A DNA stretch of 64,000 nucleotides from Basidiobolus meristosporus CBS 931.73 (lineage: Eukaryota; Basidiobolomycota; Basidiobolomycetes; Basidiobolales; Basidiobolaceae): the NCBI GenBank assembly GCA_002104905.1, contig MCFE01000148.1, positions 1 through 64,000 of the forward strand, in the 5' to 3' direction. The position numbers were made by a program, and so were the translations under genes. Shown here in pieces: positions 1 to 11,150 of the stretch (the stretch's first letter is position 1; each line of letters starts with the position of its first letter). The notes below the pieces were generated by a model. The model was given only the letters and a program-made list of their open reading frames with translations, had not been told where the DNA came from and made no database searches.

Positions 1-1388
1 TGTTGTCCCTGTACTGGAATTTGACTTACCACTTCTCTCTCTTACTTCTAGAGACTGCACTAAGCTTGGCAAGTTTGCTGTCTGGTGCATTACCTCCTTG
101 GGGCCTCATCTGCCTGAATGCCCCTACAGACATGCTATTCTTGGTGCTTTTGGGTTTATGCCCTATAAGATCAGACTTCTCTATCTTAGAGCCAGATTAT
201 ATCTCAGACCTCACCACTGCAACAACCCACTGATCAAGACCTAAAAGAGAACACACCATACAACACCTGGCTCCTGCTGGAGAACAATACTTGGAGATCC
301 TGAAGTCAAGAAGTTTGCTCAATGTATTCTGCAGTCAGAAAAGCCCAAGATGTTCTATCTAAAGTACTTGACAGACCTTTGGCAGCAATATCTGAAGCAG
401 CACACTCCATTTATGATGAATATCAATCATTATCATATTCCTTTCATCAATGTTGTTGACAAATCATTCTTACCCCTCTTGCTACCACCCTTCCCACTAA
501 ACAGTGTCTTGAGTACAGAAGAACTATCATTTCTCCTTAATAACCTACCTACAGATCCCCCTCAGCTACACACTCTTGTATCAAAGCTACAACAGTAGTC
601 CTGGCTTCTTTGTTTCAATTGAAATAAAGATTTCACCTGTTGGTGACTGTTTCCCCCCCCCATATCCCCAAACCCCTGCTTTTTTATTCTTTGGTGGACT
701 GCATCCCCTACACCCCCTGCTCTTCCAACCTCTTCTATTCCATAATTTAACACCTACAACCATATTTTCCTGCTATTCTTATCTGACCATCTCATTTGCA
801 GATTTAGAGAGGCCACCACTTCCTTTATTATCTCTACAATACAACTTGACTGTATTTTCACTCCTGTTGAACTTGGTCTCCCTTCTTGTAGGCTTGCACA
901 AGATGACCCTACTCTTTATTCACTTGTAAAAAAGCCACCCATTAAATACCTAGCTTCTCTACTTTAAGTTCTTTGAACAAGATTTTGCCTGTTAGTTAAT
1001 GTAACTCCCCTCTCCTTATGTGTAATTGAATATGGTATCAAAAACCACACAACAATACTTTATGCTTGCAGGTAATTCCTGGCTTATGTGCTGGAATTTT
1101 TAATCTCTGTTGAGGCTAAATGTAGTGGTACTCAATTCACCCCTAATCACTATGTCATTGGTATTTTGGGTGAGATCTTAGCTGTACACTGCTGATTAAT
1201 GCTCAAGATGCTGACCAGTAATTGGAGTACTATGTTAGACACCTAATATATGTAGCTCTAGAAGTAGCAATTCTTGAGCTTAGAGAATAGTGATGAATGC
1301 ACTTAAATAAGCTTTACAGATGGTTACTTTGAATGAAATTTAAAGTAAAATGGCTTAGTTTAAATACTATAAGATACCATGGAAACTT
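1..1388. repeat. CpG-free repeat-island remnant, family unknown
   Basis: By eye there is no CG dinucleotide from base 1 to about 1388; the first is in the ttgcggcc at about 1388-1390. The sequence is AT-leaning with C-rich tracts such as the run of C near 653-661. Open stretches of 60-120 codons occur in several frames, but none shows a domain I recognise and none continues as a gene. The same CpG loss marks the identifiable transposon islands elsewhere in the window, so I read this as the end of a decayed mobile element cut by the window edge. The element family cannot be named. Confidence 0.5.
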
Positions 1389-2963
1389 GCGGCCTTATTT
1401 CATAGTGTAAAGTCTGAGTGCATCATACAAGCATTGACAAGCTCCAAAATCCATCTTGATAAATTAACTACCGTAAAGCTATGGGATGTCCGTTGTGCTA
1501 CCAAAACTAGCTTCACCTTTGCCGGCAAACCTTAGTGGCCTACTATTGTAAAGACGAACTGTATGTTGAGTTTTGCAGAATTTTGGGCTTGCAAATGTGA
1601 AAAATATATCTCTAGACAAATACACTGATATTGTAGTGGAACTGGATTCGGGATCGCAGTGCTTACTCCCGTAAAGTACTTTATTGAAAGATAGTCTGTC
1701 TGATTCGCAAAGTATTTGTACATTTCGTTCTGAAACTCCCGGGAGTGAGAAGGTCGGGATCCAAGATTTTTTTAAGACTTGTGAGGCACCCAAGATTATA
1801 AGTAAAATCAAACATGTGGTATGGCCTTCTGGGAGTCCATGGTTGCGCATATGCGCTTGAGGTGAACCCAGCATTGACTTTCTTTACACAAGGAGGGACT
1901 CTTTTGGAGACCACCATATTATGGGCGAATACATGGCAGATGGATATGCCGCTCACTTTGAGAGGATGGTGTAAAACAAGATGAAAGATTTTGAAGTAGC
2001 ACACGGGTATGACCATGTTGTCCACAAATACAACGCGATGGTGTCTCCAATGACCCCAAGTTGTTCCACTCTACAGCGCTTTCATACAGTTGTGGTAATA
2101 AGGATTTCTACCGGAGTAGTGGTAATGGTATTATCGGGCACATATTAAGCGGACGTGGCCATCGTACCAAGTTGTTTGGCGTTGATCTGTCTAAGAAACA
2201 CAAGAAATAGGTTGGTGCTATGCATTACGAAATTCGAACGTTTGAGAGTTATTTACATCAGCATATAATCAGTACTCCCACTTCCTGAAAAACGCTGTCT
2301 AAATAGACACCTGTTCAATATTGCTACAGGGCCGATACCGACCGGAAAAGAATATTTACCTCAGGCGTACTAACAACACCTCGTCCATCTAGAATATGCA
2401 TGTATATTTAGCTATAATATTCAGGGTGATGTCAATAATATCGAGATCCCACCGGGCTGAGAAAAACATCTAGCCAAAGTCAATACTTGTGGTGCTCGCT
2501 GGCAACAGGCGACGTCACTTTTGGTATGGTTACTCGTTGTGAGCATAAAGGTTCAGATGATTACTGGTTCGTGTTTGGGCTGGTTAAATATATTATCCCG
2601 CAATCATCAAGATGGCCGAGTAAATTATAAAACCTTCGGGAAAGCCAGATTATACACATATGTTGGAAAGAAAACTAGTCGCGCATTACCTCCACTGGAA
2701 ATTGCACTATACTCCCCCTACATGTACCAGGTAAGTGCATAAGTAACTTCCAAAATGGCTGTCCCGTGGGACTGGTCATGTCACTCTACTTCCCAAAAAT
2801 AGACTCTCTTGATAGAACAGTATTGGTGTGCATATGTAACGTTGATATTGTCAAGTGACTTGTCTAAGCCCCTTGACTCACCCTCTGGTCGAGTGTTGCA
2901 TATATTATCATAAATATACAGTCTTTTCTGATATCATTTTGTTTACCCTCTGTCGTCTTACTC
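1389..2963. other. Intergenic, no gene recognised
   Basis: CpG content returns to normal. Overlapping open frames of 60-130 codons exist on both strands (for example 1479-1874 minus and 2521-2742 plus), but they overlap one another, lack domains and have no convincing intron structure. The downstream part is expected to contain the promoter of the ABC transporter that starts at 2964; I see no specific control site. Confidence 0.4.
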
Positions 2964-5900
2964 ATGCCATCGCCGTTGAGTACCCATTCCTCAGAGCTAC
3001 CGGACGAAACTGACTCGACACATGGTTGGTTTATACCACTGCTGGGATGTCTACACAGCTATAGGCGGGCGACAGTTTGCTGTGGTGAAAACCGTGTAAA
3101 ATCAGTACCATACTTCTCTCTTTATCGCTTCGCATCGGGTTGTGACTATTTCTATATTCTGTACGTCCTGGCTTTTCCTTGTGGAGACCACTTCTCTTAA
3201 GCCTATCTGTTGATACTCCTTTGCATCCCTAGAATGGCAATTATCTGCTCGATAGCAGTCGGTATTGGGCAATCCTTGGTAGCACTGGCATACGGCAACA
3301 TTACTATCGATCTTACCTCCGCGGATGCGGGACCTCAGGTCTTACGCAGTGTGCTACTCTTTATTGGGATTGGCTTGGTGATTTTGGTAACTTCTTACGG
3401 TCAAATTTATTTCTGGACTCTCTCTGCTGAAAATCAGTGCAAACGCATTCGTGAAAGATACTTTCATGCGGTCCTTCGCCAGGACATGATATGGCATGAA
3501 GGCGGTGATAGTGGACTCGACGATGGGAGTCTGGGGAAGAACAATTCTCACTCTCTGGCCACCCGCTTAAGCGCGGATACACAAGTGATTTACGATGGGA
3601 TGGCGGAGAAGGTCGGCTTGGTCATCTCCAATTCAGTTACTTTTCTTGGCGGATATGTCATTGGCTTTACTCGAGGTTGGCACTTGGCCCTGGTGTTGCT
3701 GTCAATATTACCACTTATGCTTGGTAAGTATTTTGATGTGCCTTTCACTATGGATTTTATCAGTCAGAGATAATAACCCTTCAGTCTTGGACCACTCCGT
3801 GAACAGTTGGCTGCGTTGTCATCGCGAAATACCTCTCAGAAACATCTGCGGATGGGCAAGATGCATATTCCGCAGCCGGGCGGATAGCTGAACAAGCTAT
3901 CGCTTCCATTCGAACCGTGTATGCTTTCAATGGAGAGAAAAGGGAATGCGAAGCTTACGTGAAGCAACTCAAAATAGCGTACAAAAGCGGAGTGAAAAAG
4001 GCCATTGTCAGTGGTATCGGCTTTGGCTTCATCATGTTTTTAGGCTTTTCTCCTGATTCCCTCGCGTTTTGGTATGGTGCAAAGTTGATTCTGAGCCGGG
4101 AAATGACTGCCCAAGAGGTGATGACAGTCTTCATAGGGATAACTGTAGGCGCATACGCTCTTTGGGAAATTGCACCAAATATCGGAATTTTCGCCAGCGC
4201 ACAAGGCGCTGCATATCGCATCTTTCAAATCATCGAACGAACTCCACACATTGATATATCCAGCTGTGCGGGAGAGAGGCCTAACAATGTCAAGGGCCAT
4301 ATTACTCTTCAGGATGTGACATTTACTTATCCAACAAGACCAGAGATCCCGGTTTTAACAAATGTAAACATAGAAATTCTCCCTGGACAGACAGTGGCAT
4401 TGGTTGGTCACTCAGGAAGTGGCAAATCTACCATTATTGAGCTTATTCAACGGCTCTACGACTGTACTTGTAAGCTTTTGCCATCGGTTTATTTCGCTGA
4501 TCGATATACTTTTTGGCTAACGATGTCTGATGTATTTGTACGCAGCTGGCTCGATTACCATTGACAACCTCGATCTGGAGGCTTATAATGTACGATACCT
4601 GCGAGATATGATCGGGGTTGTTTCTCAAGAGCCGGTGCTCTTTAACGTAACAATCAAAGAAAATATTACACTTGGTATTCGCAGAGACCAGACACCTCCG
4701 ACTGACGAGGAGATTGAAGAAGTATGTGGCATCACTAATGCACACGATTTCATTAAAATGCTACCCATGAAGTACGATACCGTAGTTGGGGAGAAGGGCA
4801 TCGCTCTATCTGGTGGTCAGAAGCAGAGGATCGCAATTGCTCGAGCGCTGATCAAGAAACCCCATATTCTGTTGCTGGATGAGGCCACATCTGCGCTGGA
4901 TACAGAAACTGAGAGAATAGTCCAGGAAGCACTTGAAAGGGCATCAGCAGGCCGCACAACTATTGTAGTTGCACATAGACTCTCTACAGTAAAGAACGCT
5001 GACTGCATCTATGTTCTGGATAAAGGTGTAGTATTAGAATCAGGTACACATGAGTCATTACTGGCACAACAAGGATCCTATGCCGATCTTGTGGCAAAGC
5101 AACAACTTAAATCGGGTGGCATTCGTCAGAACATCGAGCCTTTTCAAGCAATGCCATCGTCTGTGTTTTTGGTATCACCAACAGATTCATCACCTGCCAC
5201 AACAATACTCAAACCAGCCTCAGACTACCAGTCGCAGCGTATACCTATAGGATCGGAAACAAAGTCTGAAGGGACGAAAAATACGAGTATCTTCATCGAA
5301 AAGAATGAATCCGCAGGCAAGGCAGGAGCAGGTGGCTGCAGAATACAAAACGCTCTTATCTTCCGTGTGGCTAAATACATGCGATCAGATTCTGGCTTGT
5401 TGTTAGTAGGGATTGTGCTTAGTGGAGCCTCCGGCACGGTAAGCGAGCACCAATCTCCGGAAAACCTTATCCTAACAAAACCATACCTTTCCTATTCAGA
5501 TTTTTCCGTTGTCGGCTAGATACTTTGGCCAAATATGGGACCTCCTGACGAGACCTGAAGTGCCTAACTGGAGTACTAGCATCAACTATAATGCCTTGAT
5601 GACGTTCGTTACTGCAGCTGCCGCTGGTGTGACTATGGGCGGCTCGGCAGCAATCTTTAACTGTATTGGTGAACGAATGGCCCTTCGAATGCGTGACCTC
5701 TGCTTCAGAGCCATTTTGGGCCAAGAAGTAGGTTTCTTCGATCAGGAAGACCACTCCACTGGAGCATTGTCTGCTCACTTAGCAACAGATGCCTATCAGA
5801 TGCATGAGCTCGTGTCTCAGATCTTCAGGACATATGTGCAGTCCATAGTGACAGTAACCATTAGTTTGGCACTCTCTTTCACCAACAGTTGGCGAATCGC

Positions 5901-7250
5901 TTCAGTAATCTTAAGCGTGCTACCATTTATGGTAGCAGCTGAATATTTTGAAGTTAGCGCTCTGGAAGCCCTAGATGAAGGAGCGCAGGAAGCTTACGAG
6001 TGCTCCGCTAGAATTGCAAGCGAGGCGATATTGAACGTCAAATCACTCGTGAGCCTAGCTGCTGAGTGGCAATTCGAAGCTCGATACCGTGCAGCCATCC
6101 ATGCATCTCACCAGTCAGTCATGAGGAAAGTATATTGGGGATCAATAGGCTTTGCCTTGTCACAAAGTATCCAGTACTGGATATACGCCGTAGGGTTCTA
6201 TGCTGGATATCGATTTGTGAGTGCAGGCTCAATGCAGTGGGGTGAGGTGTTCACGTAAGTCTAGTGTTATTTGAGCCCATATCTATATGCTCTGCCTATC
6301 CCTGTTGCTAACGCTGCTCTCGTAGTACAATGCTGTATGTGATCTATATGGCCATGAATCTGGGCCAGATGGCAGTTCAACTTCCGGCAATGGTCAAGGG
6401 GAAGCATTCCGCCAAGAATATTTTGGAGCTCCTCGACAAACGAACAGTAATCGATGCCTTCGCCGATGGCATCTCGTTCCATCAAGACAAGCCTCCATTG
6501 GGGGCCCTTGCGCTGGAGAGCGTCAGGTTCCATTATCCCACACGACTTGATGTAGACATCCTTCGGGACATCAACATGCGAGCAGAACCCGAGCAAACCA
6601 TAGCGCTAGTAGGTTCGTCGGGATGTGGCAAGTCTACCGTTATTGCACTTCTTGAGCGGTGGTACGACGTTGATGCAGGCCGGGTGGCAGTCGATGGCTA
6701 CGACCTGCGCGATCTACAACTTTCCAGCATACGAAGCCATATGGCCCTCGTTGGCCAGGAGCCTATTCTCTTTGACATGAGTATAGAGGATAATATTCGC
6801 TACGGAGTCTCCGAGGATTACCATATCAATCACGAGATGGTTGTCGCTGCAGCACAACTGTCGGACATACATCAGTTTATCTCCTCCTTACCCGATGGAT
6901 ATGATACTCAGGTTGGAGACAAGGGTTGCCAACTTTCTGGAGGTCAGAAGCAGCGAGTTGCCATTGCACGAGCGCTCATTCGCAATCCCAAGATCTTGCT
7001 GCTAGATGAGGCGACTTCGGCTTTGGATTCTGGATCTGAAAAATCGGTTCAGGACGCACTCGACCGGGCACGTGCCGGACGCACGACTATTGTGATTTCA
7101 CATCGCCTAAGTACAATCCAAGATGCAGACTTGATCCTTGTCATCAACAACGGCCAAATTGTCGAGTCTGGTCGACATGACGAGTTGACCGCCCTTAATG
7201 GTACGTATGCCAATCTGTGCCTGGACCAAGATCTGATAAATTACCATTAA
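2964..7250 (+). CDS. Full ABC transporter, ABCB/P-glycoprotein type (TMD-NBD-TMD-NBD)
   Basis: Exons 2964-3160, 3233-3723, 3807-4469, 4546-5438, 5500-6254 and 6326-7250 join in frame to 1307 residues, the usual full ABCB length. All five introns (60-83 nt) are GT-AG, and the last has a TTGCTAACGC branch-like site. The N-terminus leads into a first membrane domain. NBD1 has Walker A GHSGSGKST (about residue 429), Q-loop VVSQEP, signature LSGGQKQR (about 537), Walker B ILLLDEATSALD and H-loop AHRLS. The second membrane domain starts about residue 770. NBD2 has GSSGCGKST (about 1095), LSGGQKQR (about 1203), ILLLDEATSALD and SHRLS. Both ATP sites look intact, so an active plasma-membrane or vacuolar exporter is expected. 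The family includes multidrug exporters and the Ste6 pheromone exporter; the substrate cannot be told from sequence. The first 35 residues are the least certain part. Confidence 0.93.
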
Positions 7251-7427
7251 CTTCTGCGCGGGAATCTCCCTACCCACCTTTATTTGTATATCCCATTTTC
7301 CAGATTTCTGGCGTCCACTTTTTTGCTGTTGCCTGCAATTGCAGCTGCCCTTTGAGTTTGAAAATTTGAGGTGTGTTGATGTGCTTGTTTTTTTAGGTAG
7401 AAATCCCTAGCTGTTTACTATGTATTG

Positions 7428-7433
7428 AATAAA
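7428..7433 (+). terminator. Possible poly(A) signal of the ABC transporter
   Basis: An AATAAA hexamer lies about 178 bases after the TAA stop at 7248-7250 in T-rich sequence. It is the nearest canonical signal; fungal 3' ends do not depend strictly on it. Confidence 0.3.
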
Positions 7434-7679
7434 TGGTATCTGATGCAATGAGCTGACATAATGTGCTAGGTGAGTTGTGTGCAGGATGAGGAAATCTGCT
7501 TGACTATAGGTGTGCTGAATGCTGTATGGTATTTATCACTTTCAATTGTGTATACAATCATGTTTTTGTGATCTTTCCTAGTGCGTTATTCTCACTTGCT
7601 CTGCATGAATTGCATGTGTTGTGTTTAAAAAAGTTGATATGCTAGCCCCACACCCAATTACTACCAGCCCCTATGAAGA

Positions 7680-8330
7680 ATATTAAACCCAGATTTCATC
7701 TAGTATTCTGCTAGTATTTTGAGATACTTCTCTAATATTCTGCAGATTTTCTGAGGGCTATTCTTGCTCTAAGAGTATTGGAGGTATTGGAGGTATTGGA
7801 GGTATTGGAAGTGATTGGGCTTCACTTAATGATTTATTGAATGTCACTCAGACACAACACCTAGAGTGTATGTCTAGTTGCGTATAAGAAGGCTGGAACT
7901 TGCAATATTGGTTATAACTTTGAGGAAAATTGGTTTTCTGCCGGTTATATGATGATATTCTACTGATATTTGGTAAGTTCTCTTTTGTAAGGTAGGTTTG
8001 ACGTCTACATAGGTCATTACTCTACTAATCATTTGAATTATGATCACTGACCAGAGTTTTGGTTTGTATAATGCTGACTAGTATTATAATTCTATGTAAT
8101 AATGAATATATTTTGTAGAAGTTACAGGCATATGTAATTTTGCTCAAAAGACCCTGTACTTTGCATATCACTTCCAGGAGGTTCTCTCAATACTCTGCCC
8201 TTATTACTTTAACAAAGCTCACAAGAGTATCAATATCTAATTTTGACTCAGTATATTAATAAGTAAAGTCTATCCATACTTCTAGCTATTCCATATCACC
8301 TTCAAACTCTCACTGTCACACTCAATAACT
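7680..8330. repeat. Degenerate LTR fragments between ABC transporter and 8.6 kb
   Basis: Two pieces resemble the LTR family that is clean at 19294-19641. Around 7680-7860 a piece in reverse orientation carries the aagtgattggg and cttaatgatttattgaatg blocks, with a 9-bp unit TATTGGAGG repeated about three times at 7776-7810. Around 8030-8330 a forward piece carries a diverged version of the segment with an accctgtactttgcat block followed by catatcacttc. Ends and target duplications cannot be read. CpG is scarce through much of 7.3-8.6 kb. Confidence 0.5.
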
Positions 8331-8599
8331 TCAAAATTGAACTTGGTTGAAACAATTCTAACAACCCTTTGTGCTCACCAATGGTAATCATTAATGAAAT
8401 ATAAACTGATGAGTGCGAAGAAGTGCCTTATACTGCACCAATGCTCTAACATGCTGAGCTAAAAAACTGCAATGTGGCTTTGACTACTCCTAGAGCTCTT
8501 CTTTTGATCGCAATTCCAGAAGTTAATGTTCATTGTGGTTCAAAAATTTCAAGGCGTCATGTGTATATTAACAAATTTAACAGCGAATTTAAGCTACTT

Positions 8600-10325
8600 G
8601 TGCACCTCCCTAAACAAGATCCTGTACACAAATGACTTGGAATTTCTCGAAGGGTCGAATACTTAGTGTATCATTCACATGGGGTTCTCACACTTGACGG
8701 TATTCTAAATGCATGCCATATCATTTCGAATCATCCAGAAGGACCACACTTCAAAATTCCTTTCCAGAGCTTTTCAGCACACAGTTACAAGCTAAACACA
8801 ACCAACGGTATAAATAGCACCTGCTACTATATATGGGAAATCAGCTCCAAGTACCAATTTCCACTTCGAATATACAAAAAATGCGAAAATATCCGTATAG
8901 GTGCACCTCCTTCAACCATACGTCAGGTCAGTATGAATGCCAAGAGATTTTTTAGTGTCTCAACGGAGATTACTTGCCACAAGTGTTAATAATATCCATG
9001 TTTGTTAAATATTATAAGCTACGCTATTTCGGAAATTTCCCTGGCATGTGTTAATCCTAGTAGTGTCACCGCCGAGCTTATATTTGTTGGTTGAACAGGC
9101 AAAATCTGCTTTTCTTTTGGCCCTAGAAACACCAATTCAAGAGTCGGATTCCTAGGCTAACACTTTGAGTGCTGTAAGAAGTAGAGGTGAGAGGCAGCGG
9201 CATCATGGTGCAAAGCTTGCACCAAGCGAATGCAGTATGAATCCACAATAAAAGGAAAGAAAAAATGTACTCATACTTTTGCCTGGGTCATTACGCTATG
9301 TTGGTAAAATACTAACTAGTAAATTAGGATTTCCAATGGAGATACTTAATGGCTTGAGGCCATTGCCCAATATGCAGGGACAACACCCAATATCCAGAGC
9401 AAAAAAAATAGAGAGCATTACTTGGGCATCTAATTGGATGGCAGAAAACCAAACTTGCCAGTCGTTAGCACCCAGTCATCACTCACCAAGCCCAAGCATG
9501 ACATCGATCTCGAAATTTGGTTCAAACCACTCGCTTTGTAGATATGTACGGCGGCCGTAAAGGATATCCAGCTCAATTGGTGTGCATTTAAGGTTCAGCT
9601 AACCTATCAGTTTGGATTTGAGATTCAGCATTGGAAGCGAACCTTGTACCACCGGAAAAAGGAGAGAGTTAGATTTGTTCCAAAAATGGCCGACCAATAA
9701 GGTTTTGGCTTTTCCAGTTATATTATTATATCGATCTAAGTGTCTCTCATGAGTTGCCAATAATGTTATAAATTGATGGTTTTGGTTGTCACACAAGGCC
9801 AGTAGTAACACTGACACCACCTGCGCCTTGAGGCGGAAGGCGGATTCCATGCATAGAAAAACACCTACGGCAAGAAGGCTGCATCGATAAAGTGATTCGG
9901 CATGTGCACCTCCTGAAGTTTTATTACATTCTGGAACAGGTAATCAATGAACATCGGATGTGCTGGATTGTCATTTGATTTACATACGTATTATACAACA
10001 CCATAAAGTTAACTTTAGCGCGATTATGCTTGTGAGCTGGCAGAGAAAGCACTGCCTTGACTTCGATGTACAGAGTTAAACAGATCAATGAACAGTGGGA
10101 TGTGACTGGATGCGTGGGATAAAACAACTGAGATGACTTCGATGGGTTAAGGTCTAGCTTACGTCGGTATCACGTAATCGTCTGAGCTATACATGCGCAT
10201 ATGATGTTTGGTGCTTGCTTTGTTACGAGGTTTCGTTGGAGATTTCGTCTATGGGGTGTCAACATCCAGTGTCGAATAGATTACTTTGGAACCAAACGTC
10301 CCGTGGTGTGCTCCGGAAAAGATGA
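8600..10325. other. Intergenic, no gene recognised
   Basis: CpG is near normal. Short open frames (8666-8989 plus, 9279-9560 plus, 9599-9850 minus) have no domain and no splice-linked partner that I can find. The 3' end of the convergent TLC gene lies at 10326. Confidence 0.35.
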
Positions 10326-11150
10326 TCACAAAGCTTTGCTTGGGTCTTTCGGTTTCAATACTATGACGGGCGCTTCACATCTGCCGCTTTTGGAGAAGAT
10401 TCTTTTGCAGAGGGCGTACAGCCAGCCGCCGTTTAGGATGATGAGAGCAGACGAGAATACGCTACAAAACCAAGGGATTCGGAACATAGTCATATACCAT
10501 GGTTCTTGGTGTCTGAAGGCATATATCCAGTACATGAAATACACCATGTAGAGTCTGCAAGTGAAAAACAACCCAATCAAGCCGATATTCACACTCCACA
10601 ACCTAGCCCCTACTACGTTCATCTTCTCGAATAGCCAGCGTAGATGCAACAACGGAGTAGAGGCGTTCATCAAGAGAATCAGCGCAATGAAATAATCCCC
10701 CTTGGCAGGTCCACCGTATATGACCAAGTAATAGACTAGGCCTGTGGAGAATGCCAGGTGATGGATTAGAGTGACTTTGTCGTAGATTCCGAAGCGGGCC
10801 GCCTTGTACAGCTCTGATATGGTGTCTTGGAAAAGATAGCCCAACTCCAGACCCGAGACAAACTTAGTTTCGGGATGGTCGTTGTATATCAGGTGGAGTT
10901 GTGACCAGTCGCTCAGAAAGGCAATCCGTATTGCGCAGAAGGTGGCCACTGCAGCGTGCAGTGTCGCGACCAATTTGTTCCTAAGCTGGAATCGATGCAG
11001 CGGGCGCAACGACTGGTAAAACTTGTTGTAGCGAAATACGAAGTGCAGAAGGATGAAGAGTAGCGGATATCCGTAGCAGGCCAGGAAAACCGACTTCGGG
11101 AAAGCACGTCTGTGAGGAGCGGGGACAGAATCGGGGGTGTATGCTGTCAT
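10326..11150 (-). CDS. TLC-domain (TRAM/LAG1/CLN8) multipass membrane protein
   Basis: A single exon of 274 residues starts at an ATG at 11150-11148. The protein has about seven hydrophobic segments. A central block containing KVTLIHHLAFSTG and an LLHLRWLFEKM segment matches the TLC fold, in which a paired-histidine segment lies between membrane helices. The length and the lack of a Lag1 homeobox-like region or HHXXXDD catalytic run fit the TLCD4/TMEM56-CLN8 branch better than ceramide synthase. Proteins of this fold sit in the ER or plasma membrane and act in lipid sensing, transport or synthesis; the exact role here is unknown. The C-terminus is basic and has a KPKD run. I see no signs of decay. 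Confidence 0.75.
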   Translation of the reverse strand: MTAYTPDSVPAPHRRAFPKSVFLACYGYPLLFILLHFVFRYNKFYQSLRPLHRFQLRNKLVATLHAAVATFCAIRIAFLSDWSQLHLIYNDHPETKFVSGLELGYLFQDTISELYKAARFGIYDKVTLIHHLAFSTGLVYYLVIYGGPAKGDYFIALILLMNASTPLLHLRWLFEKMNVVGARLWSVNIGLIGLFFTCRLYMVYFMYWIYAFRHQEPWYMTMFRIPWFCSVFSSALIILNGGWLYALCKRIFSKSGRCEAPVIVLKPKDPSKAL

